Of a stretch of DNA of 64,000 nt, positions 36,666 to 45,859 are shown one piece after another. This stretch comes from Komagataeibacter xylinus (GTDB taxonomy: Bacteria; Pseudomonadota; Alphaproteobacteria; Acetobacterales; Acetobacteraceae). A program made the translations under genes and the position numbers. The notes beneath the pieces were generated by a model that saw only the letters and a list, made by a program, of their open reading frames with translations, made no database searches and was not told the DNA's origin. How positions within the stretch are numbered: position 1 is the stretch's first letter; each line of letters begins with the position of its first letter. The stretch covers positions 152,256 to 216,255 of the forward strand of contig NZ_QQBI01000001.1 in the NCBI RefSeq assembly GCF_004302915.1, written 5' to 3'.

Positions 36666-37580
36666 TCAGGAAATGTCATCCAGGCCGATGGCGCGCAGGC
36701 GGGCGCGCTCCTCGTCCCATCCCGCGCGTTCCTTCACGTTGAGGAAAAGGTGGCAGTTACGGTCCAGAAGGCGGCCAAGTTCGCGCCGCGCCTTCTCGCC
36801 AATGGCGCGAATCCGGCTGCCCTTGTCGCCAATCAGGATCGCCTTGTGCGAGGCGCGCGTGACATAGATCGTAACCTCGATGCGCACCGAGCCGTCAGGG
36901 CGTTCCTCAAAGCTTTCCGTCTCCGCCGTGGCGGCATAGGGCACTTCCTGATGGGTCTGCAAGAACACCTGCTCGCGCACCATCTCGGCGGCCAGCAGGC
37001 GGTCGGGCAGGTCGGTCAAGTCATCCTCGGGGTAGAGATAGGGGCCCTTGGGCAGCTCGGCGGCGATCCGGTCGAGCAGGTCGTCCACCCCCTCGCCCGA
37101 GCGCGCGCTGACCATGAACACGTGCTCGACCGGCAGGATGGCGGAAAGCTGGGCCGTGAGCGGCAGCAGCATGTCGCGCCTGACCAGGTCGGTCTTGTTG
37201 AGCACCAGCCACAGCCTGCGCTTCTGCTCGGCCAGGCGGGTGGCGATGGCGTGCAGCGCATCGGTCATGCCCGCGCGGGCATCGACGATGAGCAGGGTGA
37301 TGTCCGCATCTTCCGAGCCGGTCCAGGCGGCGGCGACCATGGCGCGGTCGAGCTTGCGCTTGGGCTGGAAGATGCCCGGCGTATCGACGAGCAGCATCTG
37401 GGTCGTGCCGCGCATGAGAATGCCCAGCACCCTAAAGCGCGTGGTCTGCGCCTTGGGGCTGACGATGGACAGCTTGGTGCCCGCCATGCGGTTGAGCAGC
37501 GTGGACTTGCCCGCATTGGGCGCGCCCACAATCGCCACGAAACCGCAGCGTGTCGTATGATCAGTATCCTGGCCGGTCAT
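36666..37580 (-). CDS. era: GTPase Era
   Basis: Binds the 16S rRNA 3' end in 30S maturation. G1 GAPNAGKST, G3 DTPGIF, G4 NKTD, G5 SARSGEG, then the KH domain near the C-terminus (IVTIYVTRASHK-like segment reading EVTIYVTRASHKAILIGDKG). 304 residues. The ATGA overlap with rnc is conserved in many bacteria. Confidence 0.96.
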   Translation of the reverse strand: MTGQDTDHTTRCGFVAIVGAPNAGKSTLLNRMAGTKLSIVSPKAQTTRFRVLGILMRGTTQMLLVDTPGIFQPKRKLDRAMVAAAWTGSEDADITLLIVDARAGMTDALHAIATRLAEQKRRLWLVLNKTDLVRRDMLLPLTAQLSAILPVEHVFMVSARSGEGVDDLLDRIAAELPKGPYLYPEDDLTDLPDRLLAAEMVREQVFLQTHQEVPYAATAETESFEERPDGSVRIEVTIYVTRASHKAILIGDKGSRIRAIGEKARRELGRLLDRNCHLFLNVKERAGWDEERARLRAIGLDDIS

Positions 37581-38353
37581 TGTCCCTGCCCTTTACGGTT
37601 CGTGGTGGTGGCGGCCTGGCTGTCCACGCCCAACTGGCGCAGCAGGTCCGATGCGGCATCGCTTTCAGCCGCGCGCTTGCTGCCTGCAACGCCCTGTCCG
37701 GTCCTGCCCTGCGCATCGACCGCAATGACAAAACGCGGCGCGTGCGATGGGCCATCCGATGAGACGACACGGTATTGCGGCAGGGGCAGGCCGCGCCCGA
37801 GCACCCATTCCTGCAAGGCCGTCTTGGGGTCCTTGGGCGGGCGGGCCTGGGCTATGATGGCCTCGCGCCACATGCGGCGCACGAAGGCACGGGCCGGGTC
37901 GAGCCCGCCATCAAGATACAGTGCGCCGAGCAGCGCCTCGACCGCATCGGCCAGCACGGTGGCCATCTGCCGCACGCCTGCGCGGGCTTCATGCTCGGCT
38001 ACGTCAAGCGCCGATTGCAGCTTCATTTCATGGGCCACCTGCGCCAGCACCGTGCGCGAGACCAGATGGGCGTGCCGTGGGCCAAGCGCGCCTTCCTGTT
38101 CATCAGGGAAGCGCTCGAGCAGCCATTCGGCCATGACCAGCCCGAGCACCCGGTCGCCGATGAACTCAAGGCGCTCGTTCGACCCCGCCCCGCGCTTGGC
38201 CACGCTGAGGCGCGTGCGGCGGTTGCCACTGCGCTCATGCGCCGCCGAGCGGTGGGTCAGCGCACGCAGCAGCAGTTCGGGGCGGGTGAAGTGGTAGTCC
38301 AGGCACGCCTCCAGCCGCCTGATCTCGGCCACGGGAACGCGCTCGGCCTCCAT
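37577..38353 (-). CDS. rnc: Ribonuclease III
   Basis: Double-strand RNA endonuclease for rRNA precursors and mRNA. Catalytic motif NERLEFIGDRVLGL near residue 65, second acidic group in LADAVEALLGALYLDGG, and a C-terminal dsRNA-binding domain starting at PKTALQEW. ATG 38353 lies two bases after the lepB stop, giving 258 residues; about 15 residues between LTHRSAA and the catalytic motif (Arg/Ser-rich) are extra compared with E. coli. Confidence 0.95.
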   Translation of the reverse strand: MEAERVPVAEIRRLEACLDYHFTRPELLLRALTHRSAAHERSGNRRTRLSVAKRGAGSNERLEFIGDRVLGLVMAEWLLERFPDEQEGALGPRHAHLVSRTVLAQVAHEMKLQSALDVAEHEARAGVRQMATVLADAVEALLGALYLDGGLDPARAFVRRMWREAIIAQARPPKDPKTALQEWVLGRGLPLPQYRVVSSDGPSHAPRFVIAVDAQGRTGQGVAGSKRAAESDAASDLLRQLGVDSQAATTTNRKGQGQ

Positions 38354-38355
38354 GA

Positions 38356-39162
38356 TCAGTGCACCCCCATGAACAGGCGGCCCCAGCGGATCTCGCTCGG
38401 CCAGTACCATACCTGCCAGAACGGGTGCGCGTTATCGACCGACATGAAGATCCACTTTGCCTGCCCCACCAGGTTCTCCATCGGCACGAAGCCGAGGTCC
38501 TGCGGCTCGTCGCCCATGAAGCGGCTGTCGGCGCTGTCGTCGCGGTTGTCGCCCATGGCGAAGAAGTAGCCCGGCGGCACGACATATTCCGGCGTGTCGT
38601 TCTTGCCGCCCTCATCGGTCAGCTTCAGGATATCATGCGCCACGGGGCCGTGGCCGCCGCTGCCGGGCAGGATCTCGCGGTAGCGGTCACCCTCCATGCG
38701 GGTGCGGTGCTCGTCGATGGCGGCATAATCGCCTTCGGGCTCGCGAGGCACTTCGGTGCCGTTGAGGTAGAGCTTGCCCTCGCGCATCTGCACCGTATCA
38801 CCCGGCAGACCCACGATGCGCTTGATGTAGTCGATCGAGGTATCCTTGGTGAAGCGGAACACCGCCACGTCGCCCCGATGGGGCATGCTGTTGAAAATCC
38901 GCCCCTCGAACAGGTTGGGCGCGCCGGGCAGCGCAAAATGCGAGTAGCCATAGCTGTATTTGGCCACCCACACGTAGTCACCCACCTGCAGCGTCGGGAT
39001 CATGGAGCCGGAGGGAATGTTGAACGGCTCGAACAGCACCGTACGCACGCTCAGGGCGAGCACGCCGGCGATGACCACGGTGCGCACGAGTTCGAGCAGG
39101 CCGCCAGAGCGACGCTCGGGCTCGGCCTGCGAGAGAATTGTCTTGTTATCGTCCATTGGCAT
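38356..39162 (-). CDS. lepB: Signal peptidase I
   Basis: Cleaves Sec and Tat signal peptides on the periplasmic side. One N-terminal membrane helix (LVRTVVIAGVLALSVRTVLF), catalytic Ser in FNIPSGSMIPTL, catalytic Lys in DYIKRIVGLPGD, and the box E segment FFAMGDNRDDSADSR. ATG 39162 gives 268 residues; the upstream frame is not supported. Next to rnc-era as in many proteobacteria. Confidence 0.95.
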   Translation of the reverse strand: MPMDDNKTILSQAEPERRSGGLLELVRTVVIAGVLALSVRTVLFEPFNIPSGSMIPTLQVGDYVWVAKYSYGYSHFALPGAPNLFEGRIFNSMPHRGDVAVFRFTKDTSIDYIKRIVGLPGDTVQMREGKLYLNGTEVPREPEGDYAAIDEHRTRMEGDRYREILPGSGGHGPVAHDILKLTDEGGKNDTPEYVVPPGYFFAMGDNRDDSADSRFMGDEPQDLGFVPMENLVGQAKWIFMSVDNAHPFWQVWYWPSEIRWGRLFMGVH

Positions 39163-39283
39163 GTCTGTATCTTCAATCCGGCTCTGGCATCGACCGGACA
39201 GGCTGCGCCGGACGAATAACGTGCGGATCAAGCCCACGCGCACCCCGCCTGTCAAGCATTGCCCAAGGGCAACGTGAAGGGCG

Positions 39284-39697
39284 TCAGGCCGTGGCCGCCT
39301 TCTCCGCCATGATCATGACCTGGGCAAAGGCATAGGGGTGCTCATCGGTCATGGTCAGGAATATGTGGGGTTCATGGCCTGCGGGCAGCAGGGCCTCAAG
39401 CCGCGCCAGCGCCCCGCCCGAAAGCCGCATGACCGGCTGCCCACCGGGCAGGTTCTCCACGCCAAGGTCGCTATGGAACACGCCATGGGCAAAGCCGGTG
39501 CCTAGCGCCTTGGCGCAGGCCTCTTTCGCCGCCCAGCGCTTGGCGTAGGTGCCCAGCCGCGCATTGCCCTGCCTGCGCGCCGCCGCCTGCTGCTCGCGCG
39601 CGGTGAACACGCGCGTGATGAAGCGCGCGCCGTGCCGGGCAAGGACCGTCTCGATCCGCCGCGCATCGCACAGGTCCGAGCCGATGCCGATCAGCAT
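39284..39697 (-). CDS. acpS: Holo-ACP synthase
   Basis: Transfers 4'-phosphopantetheine from CoA to acyl carrier protein. IGIGSDLCDARRIE with the magnesium Asp at the N-terminus and AKRWAAKEACAKALGTG with Glu and Lys of the active site. 137 residues, slightly longer than the usual 125. Six bases after rsh. Confidence 0.95.
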   Translation of the reverse strand: MLIGIGSDLCDARRIETVLARHGARFITRVFTAREQQAAARRQGNARLGTYAKRWAAKEACAKALGTGFAHGVFHSDLGVENLPGGQPVMRLSGGALARLEALLPAGHEPHIFLTMTDEHPYAFAQVMIMAEKAATA

Positions 39698-39703
39698 GGC
39701 AGA

Positions 39704-42037
39704 CTACCCCCTTGCCCGTTCAACCTGCACAACACCCTTGGCAGCCCGCAGCGCCACCATGATGGCGGTCAGGTGCCGCAGGTCGCGCACTTCGATATCG
39801 GCAAGGATCTCCATGAATTCAAGCTGCCGGTTGACGATGCGCAGGTTCATCATCACGCCCTCATGCTTGGCGGCGATATTGGTCAGCGTGGCCAGCATGG
39901 CGGGTTCGTTGGCGGTGACAACGCTCAGCCGCCCGGTATGGTGGCCGGTGGCGTTGCGGGCGATCAGGTCGTAATCCCAGTCGAGGTCCATGAACCGCTC
40001 GGGGGTAGCGGCGAAGGTTTCCAGCGTCTGGCAGCCCAGCGTATGCACCGTGATGCCCTTGCCGGTGGAGACGATGCCCACGATCCGGTCGCCGGGCAGC
40101 GGGTGGCAGCACCCGGCAAAATGCACCGCCATGCCCGCACCCACGCCCGCAAGCGCCATGCCGCCCGCAGCCGGCTTGCGCCGCCCCGGCACGCCGCCAC
40201 TCAGCGCGCCCCCCGCAGGCGCGCGCATGGACAGGCCCGGCACCATGCGCGGCGCGCGCGGCGCGCGGCGCAGCTCGGGGTAGGCCAGCTGCACCACCTC
40301 GCGCGCGGACTGGTTGCCATTGCCCACGGCCACGTACAGGTCGGCCACACTCTGCAGGCGCAGGTCCTTGAGCAGGGTGTCGAGCACCTTTTCCGAGCCG
40401 TCCACCCCTTCCTGCCGGAAGGCCTTGGCCAGCGCCACGCGCCCGCTTTCCAGATGGGCCTCGCGCTGCTGCAGCGCCACATGGCGGCGGATGCGCGCGC
40501 GCGCCTTGCCGGTGGCGACAAACCGCTCCCACGAGGGCGAGGGCGTGCCGCCGCGCGCGGTCATGATCTCGACCTGGTCACCATTCTGCAACTCGTGGCG
40601 CAGCGGCATCAGGCGACCATTGATGCGCGCGCCCACGCAGGTGTCACCCACCTGGCTGTGCACCGCATAGGCAAAATCAACCGGCGTCGCCCCGCGCGGC
40701 AGCGAGATCAGCTGCCCCTTGGGCGTGAAGCAGAAGACCTGGTCCTGATAGAGTTCGAGCTTGGTGTTCTCGAGGAACTCATCGGGGGCCGATGAATCCT
40801 CAAGGATGTCGAGCAGGTCCTGCACCCAGCGCAGGCCCGAGACCACGCCCTTCGTCGCGCCCTTGGCCGCCACATCGGGCAGTTGCTTGTACAGCCAGTG
40901 CGAGGCGACCCCGTTCTCGGCAACGTCGTGCATTTCCGCCGTGCGGATCTGCACCTCGATCTTCTGGTTGCGCGGATGGCGCAGCGTGACCCCGGTGTGC
41001 AGGCTCTGGTAGCCGTTGGCCTTGGGGGTGGAGATATAATCCTTGAACCGCCCGGCAATGACCGGATAGGCCGCGTGCACCGCGCCGAGCGCGATATAGC
41101 AGGCCTCGCGCGAAGGCACGATGATGCGGAAGGCCATGATGTCGGAAAGCTGCTCGAAGGCAACATTGCGCCGCTGCATCTTTTCCCAGATGGAATAGGG
41201 CGTCTTTTCGCGCCCTGTCACCTCCACGCCCTCCAGCCCGGCATCAATGCACAGGGCCTGGAGTTCGCGGCGGATCTCCTCGATCACATCGGCGCCCTGC
41301 CCGCGCAGGTAGTTGAGCCTGGCGCGGATCGTGGCCATCGCCTCGGGCTCGAGGGCGGCGAATGACAGGTTCTGGAGCTCGACCTTGACCTTGTCCATGC
41401 CGATACGGCCGGCAAGGGGGGCGTAGATCTCCATCGTCTCGCGCGCGATGCGCTGCCTGCGGTCGATGCGCTGCACGTAATGCAGCGTGCGCATGTTGTG
41501 CAACCGGTCGGCCAGCTTGACGAGCAGCACGCGGATGTCGCGCGACATGGCCAGCACGAGCTTGCGGAAATTCTCCGCCTGCTTGGTGCGGTCGGACTGG
41601 AGTTCGAGCCGTGTGAGCTTGGTCACGCCATCGACCAGTTCGGCAACCGTATCGCCAAACTGTTCCCGCAACTGCTTCTGGGTTACCCCGGTATCTTCCA
41701 CCGTATCGTGCAGGAGCGCTGTCACGATCGAGGCGGTATCGAGATGGAAGCCTGCCAGGATATTGGCTACGGCCAGCGGATGGGTGATGTAGGGATCGCC
41801 GTTATCGCGCGCCTGGCCCGCATGGGCGGCCTGGGCCACGGCAAAGGCCCGGCGGATCAGCTCCGCATCGGCGGCGGGGTCATACGCATGGATGCGCCGG
41901 ATCAGCCCCTCGCAGGACAGGACGCGCTCCCCGCCCTCATGCCGGGCGGGAAGGGTGGCCGCAGGGGCAGCCACGCCACCCGTGGCAGGCACGGGCAGGG
42001 AGGAAGATGTGGTTTCCGAGCCGGTCGGGTCAGTCAC
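39704..42037 (-). CDS. RelA/SpoT bifunctional (p)ppGpp synthetase/hydrolase
   Basis: The long RSH enzyme that makes and degrades the stringent alarmone. HD hydrolase domain at about 75-230 with HDTVEDT and VKLADRLHNMRTL; synthetase domain at about 265-390 with RFKDYISTPKANGYQSLHT; TGS domain near 440-500 (FTPKGQLISLPRGATPVDFA); C-terminal ACT near 700-777. The HD motif is intact, so hydrolysis should be active, as in Rel/SpoT types of alphaproteobacteria. 777 residues. Follows rpoZ by 21 bases, the conserved rpoZ-spoT pair. Confidence 0.95.
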   Translation of the reverse strand: MTDPTGSETTSSSLPVPATGGVAAPAATLPARHEGGERVLSCEGLIRRIHAYDPAADAELIRRAFAVAQAAHAGQARDNGDPYITHPLAVANILAGFHLDTASIVTALLHDTVEDTGVTQKQLREQFGDTVAELVDGVTKLTRLELQSDRTKQAENFRKLVLAMSRDIRVLLVKLADRLHNMRTLHYVQRIDRRQRIARETMEIYAPLAGRIGMDKVKVELQNLSFAALEPEAMATIRARLNYLRGQGADVIEEIRRELQALCIDAGLEGVEVTGREKTPYSIWEKMQRRNVAFEQLSDIMAFRIIVPSREACYIALGAVHAAYPVIAGRFKDYISTPKANGYQSLHTGVTLRHPRNQKIEVQIRTAEMHDVAENGVASHWLYKQLPDVAAKGATKGVVSGLRWVQDLLDILEDSSAPDEFLENTKLELYQDQVFCFTPKGQLISLPRGATPVDFAYAVHSQVGDTCVGARINGRLMPLRHELQNGDQVEIMTARGGTPSPSWERFVATGKARARIRRHVALQQREAHLESGRVALAKAFRQEGVDGSEKVLDTLLKDLRLQSVADLYVAVGNGNQSAREVVQLAYPELRRAPRAPRMVPGLSMRAPAGGALSGGVPGRRKPAAGGMALAGVGAGMAVHFAGCCHPLPGDRIVGIVSTGKGITVHTLGCQTLETFAATPERFMDLDWDYDLIARNATGHHTGRLSVVTANEPAMLATLTNIAAKHEGVMMNLRIVNRQLEFMEILADIEVRDLRHLTAIMVALRAAKGVVQVERARG

Positions 42038-42058
42038 CTTCGACCCTTTCGCCAGAAA

Positions 42059-42454
42059 TTAACGGCCCCGTCCGCTCAGGGCCGACTCAACCGATGCCTC
42101 GAGTTCTTCAGCCGACATGCCGCCGGTGGCATGGCGGGCTTCTTCCTCGGCCGAGACATCCTGCAGGCCGAAGATGTTCTGCTCAGTCGGGATCAGGTCG
42201 ACCACTTCCTCATCGGCAGGCTCGGGCTCGGGCGCACGGGCGAGCGAGCGCACGAGGTCGCTGCGGATCTGCTCGAGGTTAATCGTCTGGTCCGCGATCT
42301 CGCGCAGGGCGACAACGGGGTTCTTGTCGTTATCGCGGTCAATCGTCATTTCCTCGCCGCGCGACAGGGCGCGGGCACGCTGGGCTGCGAGCAGCACCAG
42401 TTCAAAACGATTGGGAACCCGCTCAACGCAGTCCTCGACAGTGACGCGTGCCAT
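42059..42454 (-). CDS. rpoZ: RNA polymerase omega subunit
   Basis: Stabilises the beta-prime subunit and forms part of a ppGpp site. [20 protein letters not shown] and [13 protein letters not shown] are standard, as is [12 protein letters not shown]. 131 residues with a long acidic C-terminal tail (E. coli 91). First gene of the rpoZ-rsh-acpS-lepB-rnc-era run. Confidence 0.95.
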   Translation of the reverse strand: MARVTVEDCVERVPNRFELVLLAAQRARALSRGEEMTIDRDNDKNPVVALREIADQTINLEQIRSDLVRSLARAPEPEPADEEVVDLIPTEQNIFGLQDVSAEEEARHATGGMSAEELEASVESALSGRGR

Positions 42455-42546
42455 CAGGCCTGAACTCCGGTTGTTAAATAGGTGTGTTGATAAGAATTTA
42501 CCCTATTACGCCCCCGCCTGTCGTGATGCAAGCCTTATGCGGCGCT

Positions 42547-43086
42547 TCAGGCCCGCTCAGGCTCCGCCATGCGCCGGATTTCCTGCCCCGCGACCCCGGG
42601 CAGGAAGGTGTCGATCCCCTGCCCCGTCACCGGGTCGCGCCAGTCGGGCATGACATCGCGCAGCGGCAGCAGCACGAAGGCACGCTGCGTTGCGCGCGGG
42701 TGCGGCACGATGGGGTCGGGCGCCGCGCGCACCAGCGCGCCCATGGAGATGATGTCAAGATCAAGCGGGCGGGCGGCGTTGGCCACCGTGCGCCTGCGCC
42801 CGGCCGCGGCCTCGATGGCGTGGAGCTGGCCAAGCAGCCAGGCCGGATCAACATCGCCCGCCATGCGCACGACTCCGTTCACATAGGGCGGCTGGCCCGA
42901 AGGCGGCACCGGCGCGCTCTCGTACCACGCCGAGACGCCCACCACCGAAAGACCGGGGATGCGGGCGAGTTCATCCACCGCCCACAGGCAGGTCATGGCC
43001 GCAGTTTCACCACTTTCGCGCGGTAGATTGGCGCCCACCGCAATAAAGGTGTCTGTGATGCAGGAGATGGATTGCGGCATGTTCAT
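42547..43086 (-). CDS. folK: 6-hydroxymethyl-7,8-dihydropterin pyrophosphokinase
   Basis: Pyrophosphorylates hydroxymethyl-dihydropterin in folate synthesis. FIAVGANLPRESG at the N-terminus, ARPLDLDIISMG with metal Asp residues, and IVPHPRATQRAFVLLPL. 179 residues. Divergent from the NYN gene across a 194-base, relatively AT-rich gap that should carry both promoters; 92 bases separate it from rpoZ. Confidence 0.93.
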   Translation of the reverse strand: MNMPQSISCITDTFIAVGANLPRESGETAAMTCLWAVDELARIPGLSVVGVSAWYESAPVPPSGQPPYVNGVVRMAGDVDPAWLLGQLHAIEAAAGRRRTVANAARPLDLDIISMGALVRAAPDPIVPHPRATQRAFVLLPLRDVMPDWRDPVTGQGIDTFLPGVAGQEIRRMAEPERA

Positions 43087-43280
43087 CGGGAAACTATGGT
43101 CCGGTAGCCTGTTGCCCGATGAGTAATCCGGGCGTCAGGGAACTTCTGTGAGGATATCCGCTTCTATATAACTGGACCGATTGCCACCGCACAACTTCCC
43201 CATCGTAATAAAATACATGCCAGTCGAAATTTAACACGATCGCAACATATTCACTTTCTTGTTTCAGGGACTGAACACAA

Positions 43281-43892
43281 ATGTTTTTTCAACCCGAGGA
43301 ACGGCTCTGCCTTTTTATTGATGGCACCAGCCTGTATTCCGCATCACGCAACCTTGGTTTTGAGGTCGATTACCGCAAGCTGTTGCAATTCTTCCGTTCG
43401 AAGTCAAACGTATTGCGGGCCTATTATTATTCCGCCGTGCTCGATACCGAAGAATACTCCCCCCTCAAGCCACTGACGGACTGGCTCGTCTATAACGGCT
43501 ATTCCCTCGTGACCAAGAACGCGCGCGAGTTCATCGACCATAACGGCCGCCGCCGCGTGCGTGGCAACATGGATGTGGAACTCGCGGTGGACATGATGGA
43601 AATGGCGCCGCGCATCGACCATGCCGTGCTCTTCAGCGGTGATTCCGATTTCCGCCGCCTGCTCGAATCCGTGCAGCGCCAGGGCGTGCGCACCACCGTG
43701 GTCGGCTCGATCAAGACCACGCCGCCGCTGATTGGCGATGAACTGCGCCGCCAGGCCGACCAGTTCGTTGAACTGGCCGACATCGCCACCCACTTCATGC
43801 GCCGCCACCTTGAAAACCGCCCGCCCCGCCACAACGCCCCCCCTCCGGTGCGCCACCCGGCGGACCAGATGAGCGAACAGGACGGCGACTGA
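43281..43892 (+). CDS. LabA-like NYN-domain protein (DUF88)
   Basis: A PIN-like fold predicted to be a ribonuclease. Acidic residues of the putative metal site: LFIDGTSLY, the GNMDVELAVDMMEMA segment and VLFSGDSDFRRLLE. 203 residues; the last 30 are Arg/Pro/His-rich and likely disordered. The family is widespread in alphaproteobacteria, where the gene is often next to folK as here. The RNA target is unknown. A strong terminator follows. Confidence 0.9.
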   Translation: MFFQPEERLCLFIDGTSLYSASRNLGFEVDYRKLLQFFRSKSNVLRAYYYSAVLDTEEYSPLKPLTDWLVYNGYSLVTKNAREFIDHNGRRRVRGNMDVELAVDMMEMAPRIDHAVLFSGDSDFRRLLESVQRQGVRTTVVGSIKTTPPLIGDELRRQADQFVELADIATHFMRRHLENRPPRHNAPPPVRHPADQMSEQDGD

Positions 43893-43896
43893 TACG

Positions 43897-43933
43897 AAAA
43901 AACCCGCCCGGACCTTGGCCCGGGCGGATTTTT
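43897..43933 (+). terminator. Rho-independent terminator after the NYN gene
   Basis: A-run, CCGCCCGG (43904-43911) paired with CCGGGCGG (43920-43927), 8-base loop, then ATTTTT. The A-run on the other side makes it potentially bidirectional for the convergent mqo transcript. Confidence 0.8.
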
Positions 43934-43961
43934 CAATACAGATCATTGATAAATAAAGAAT

Positions 43962-44020
43962 AAAAGTTTTAAGGCGTCGCTTTTCAAAGCTTTTTGAAAG
44001 AAGCTTCACCAGAAACTTTT
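43962..44020 (+). repeat. Two-hairpin intergenic repeat, copy 3 (first hairpin decayed)
   Basis: Outer arms AAAAGTTTT and AGAAACTTTT and the second hairpin (CAAAGCTTTTTG...AAGAAGCTTC) remain; the first hairpin is reduced to GGCGTCGC. It lies between the NYN terminator and the convergent mqo stop. Confidence 0.75.
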
Positions 44021-44044
44021 ATCATTTCAGCACATGACATGCCC

Positions 44045-45538
44045 TCAGCCATCAAGCTGCAGGGCATTGCGGGTGCGCTCGCGCACCTGCGCGCACAAAG
44101 CCGCATCCTGCCCCAGCTTCTTGCCGTAGGAAGGCACCATCTCGCGCAGCCGCGCCTCCCACTGCGGCAGGCGGTCGGCAAAGCAGCGCTGCAGCACGGT
44201 GAGCATGATGGGCGCTGCGGTGGAGGCGCCGGGCGAAGCCCCGAGCAGGCCCGCGATGGAACCGCTGCCACCGGTCACGACCTCCGTGCCGAACTGGAGC
44301 ACGCCGCCCTTCTTGGCGTCCTTCTTGATCACCTGCACGCGCTGGCCCGCGGTAATCAGCTCCCAGTCTTCCTTGCGGGCGGTGGGCACGAAATCGCGCA
44401 GCGCCTTGAGCCGGTCCTCGTTGGACTGCATGACCTGCTGGATCAGGTATTTGGTCAGCGGCATGTTGTCACGCGCAACCGCCATCATCGCCCCGATATT
44501 GTCCATGCGGATGGAGCGCGGCAGGTCCAGCCACGACCCATGCTTGAGGAACTTGGTCGAGAACCCGGCATAGGGGCCGAACAGCAGGCCCTGCCTGCCA
44601 TCGATCACGCGGGTATCAAGATGCGGCACCGACATGGGCGGCGCCCCGACCGAGGCCTTGCCATACACCTTGGCATGGTGCTGGGCCACTACATCGGGGT
44701 TGGTGCAGCGCAGGAACTGCCCGCTGACGGGAAAGCCGCCAATGCCACGGGCTTCGGGGATGCCGCTTTTCTGGAGCAGGTGCAGCGCACCGCCACCTGC
44801 GCCAACAAACACGAACCTGGCGCGCACCTTGCGCTCGCCCCCGCCATGCTGGGCACGGACCGCGACATCCCACTGCCCGTCACCCGTGGGGGTAAGATCC
44901 TCGACCTCATGGGCGAGGTTGAGGTCAAAGCCGGGCTTGCTGGCCAGCAGGTCGATCAACCGGTGCGTCAGCGCGCCAAAATTCACGTCCGTGCCAGCCG
45001 GGTGCCACGTTGCGGCCAGGGGCTGGCCGGGCGCGCGGTCCTGCATGACCAGCGGCATCCACTGCCGCATCTGGCCTTCATCGGTGGTGAACGACATGCC
45101 CTCGAACAGCGGATGCTGCTGCAGGGCGGCGTAACGGCGGCGCAGGAAATCGACATTCTCCGCCCCCCACACAAAGCTCATATGCGGGATGGGGTTGAGG
45201 AAATCACGCGGGGAAGCGATCTGCCCGGTCTCGACAAGGTAGGACCAGAACTGGCGTGAAACCTGAAAGGCCTCGTTGACGTTCACGGCCTTGGAAATAT
45301 CCACCGTGCCATCGGGGCGCAGGGGGGTGTAGTTCAGCTCGCACAGGGCCGAATGGCCGGTGCCCGCGTTGTTCCAGCCATTCGAGCTTTCCAGCGCCAC
45401 GTCATCAAGCCGCCCGAACAGGGCGATGGACAGGCCGGGCTCAAGCTGGCGCAGCAGGGCGCCGAGCGTTGCACTCATGATTCCGCCACCAATCAGGACC
45501 ACATCATACGTGGTGGCGGATGAGGGATTCGAGGTCAT
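44045..45538 (-). CDS. mqo: Malate:quinone oxidoreductase
   Basis: A peripheral-membrane FAD enzyme that oxidises malate to oxaloacetate and reduces ubiquinone, replacing NAD malate dehydrogenase in acetic acid bacteria. FAD motif VVLIGGGIMSATLGALL at residues about 13-29, SNGWNNAGTGHSALCELNYT, and the C-terminal GLLGASPGASTAAPIM segment are all characteristic. 497 residues, normal. GGAG stands 7 bases before ATG 45538. Confidence 0.96.
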   Translation of the reverse strand: MTSNPSSATTYDVVLIGGGIMSATLGALLRQLEPGLSIALFGRLDDVALESSNGWNNAGTGHSALCELNYTPLRPDGTVDISKAVNVNEAFQVSRQFWSYLVETGQIASPRDFLNPIPHMSFVWGAENVDFLRRRYAALQQHPLFEGMSFTTDEGQMRQWMPLVMQDRAPGQPLAATWHPAGTDVNFGALTHRLIDLLASKPGFDLNLAHEVEDLTPTGDGQWDVAVRAQHGGGERKVRARFVFVGAGGGALHLLQKSGIPEARGIGGFPVSGQFLRCTNPDVVAQHHAKVYGKASVGAPPMSVPHLDTRVIDGRQGLLFGPYAGFSTKFLKHGSWLDLPRSIRMDNIGAMMAVARDNMPLTKYLIQQVMQSNEDRLKALRDFVPTARKEDWELITAGQRVQVIKKDAKKGGVLQFGTEVVTGGSGSIAGLLGASPGASTAAPIMLTVLQRCFADRLPQWEARLREMVPSYGKKLGQDAALCAQVRERTRNALQLDG

Positions 45539-45859
45539 GGCATTCTCCGGATCGGCATCGGAAACCCGCTGCGTGACTGTTCATCGGCTGGACCGGGCAG
45601 CACGCCCGGCGGCGCGGGACACCCGGCCTGATTACATTCATGTTGGCGCCGGTGGCACCCGGCGCGCCGGCCCCATGCGCCATGGGCAACCGGACTGTCA
45701 GCCCTTTCCTTGCCACCATGTGCGCCAGGGCGCTGCATCATCTCTACGCGAGGACGCCATATTCATGCCCCAATGGCCCCCGCCCCACCTCCTGCGCGCG
45801 GCCGAAAAACCGGCCCGCGCGCAGGGGATGGCCTTCCCTACACGCATCGCGGCGCGGCG
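45539..45859. other. 321-base gap between pta-like gene and mqo
   Basis: No supported gene; short frames here have no recognisable product. It should hold the mqo promoter. A 22-base segment at 45735-45757 (CATCATCTCTACGCGAGG core) closely matches one at 46879-46901 upstream of the pta-like gene. Confidence 0.5.

Noticed and set aside
45504..45741. Short minus-strand frames upstream of mqo
   Set aside because: About 70 codons, no ribosome site, Pro/Gly/Arg-rich translations without similarity to anything I know.
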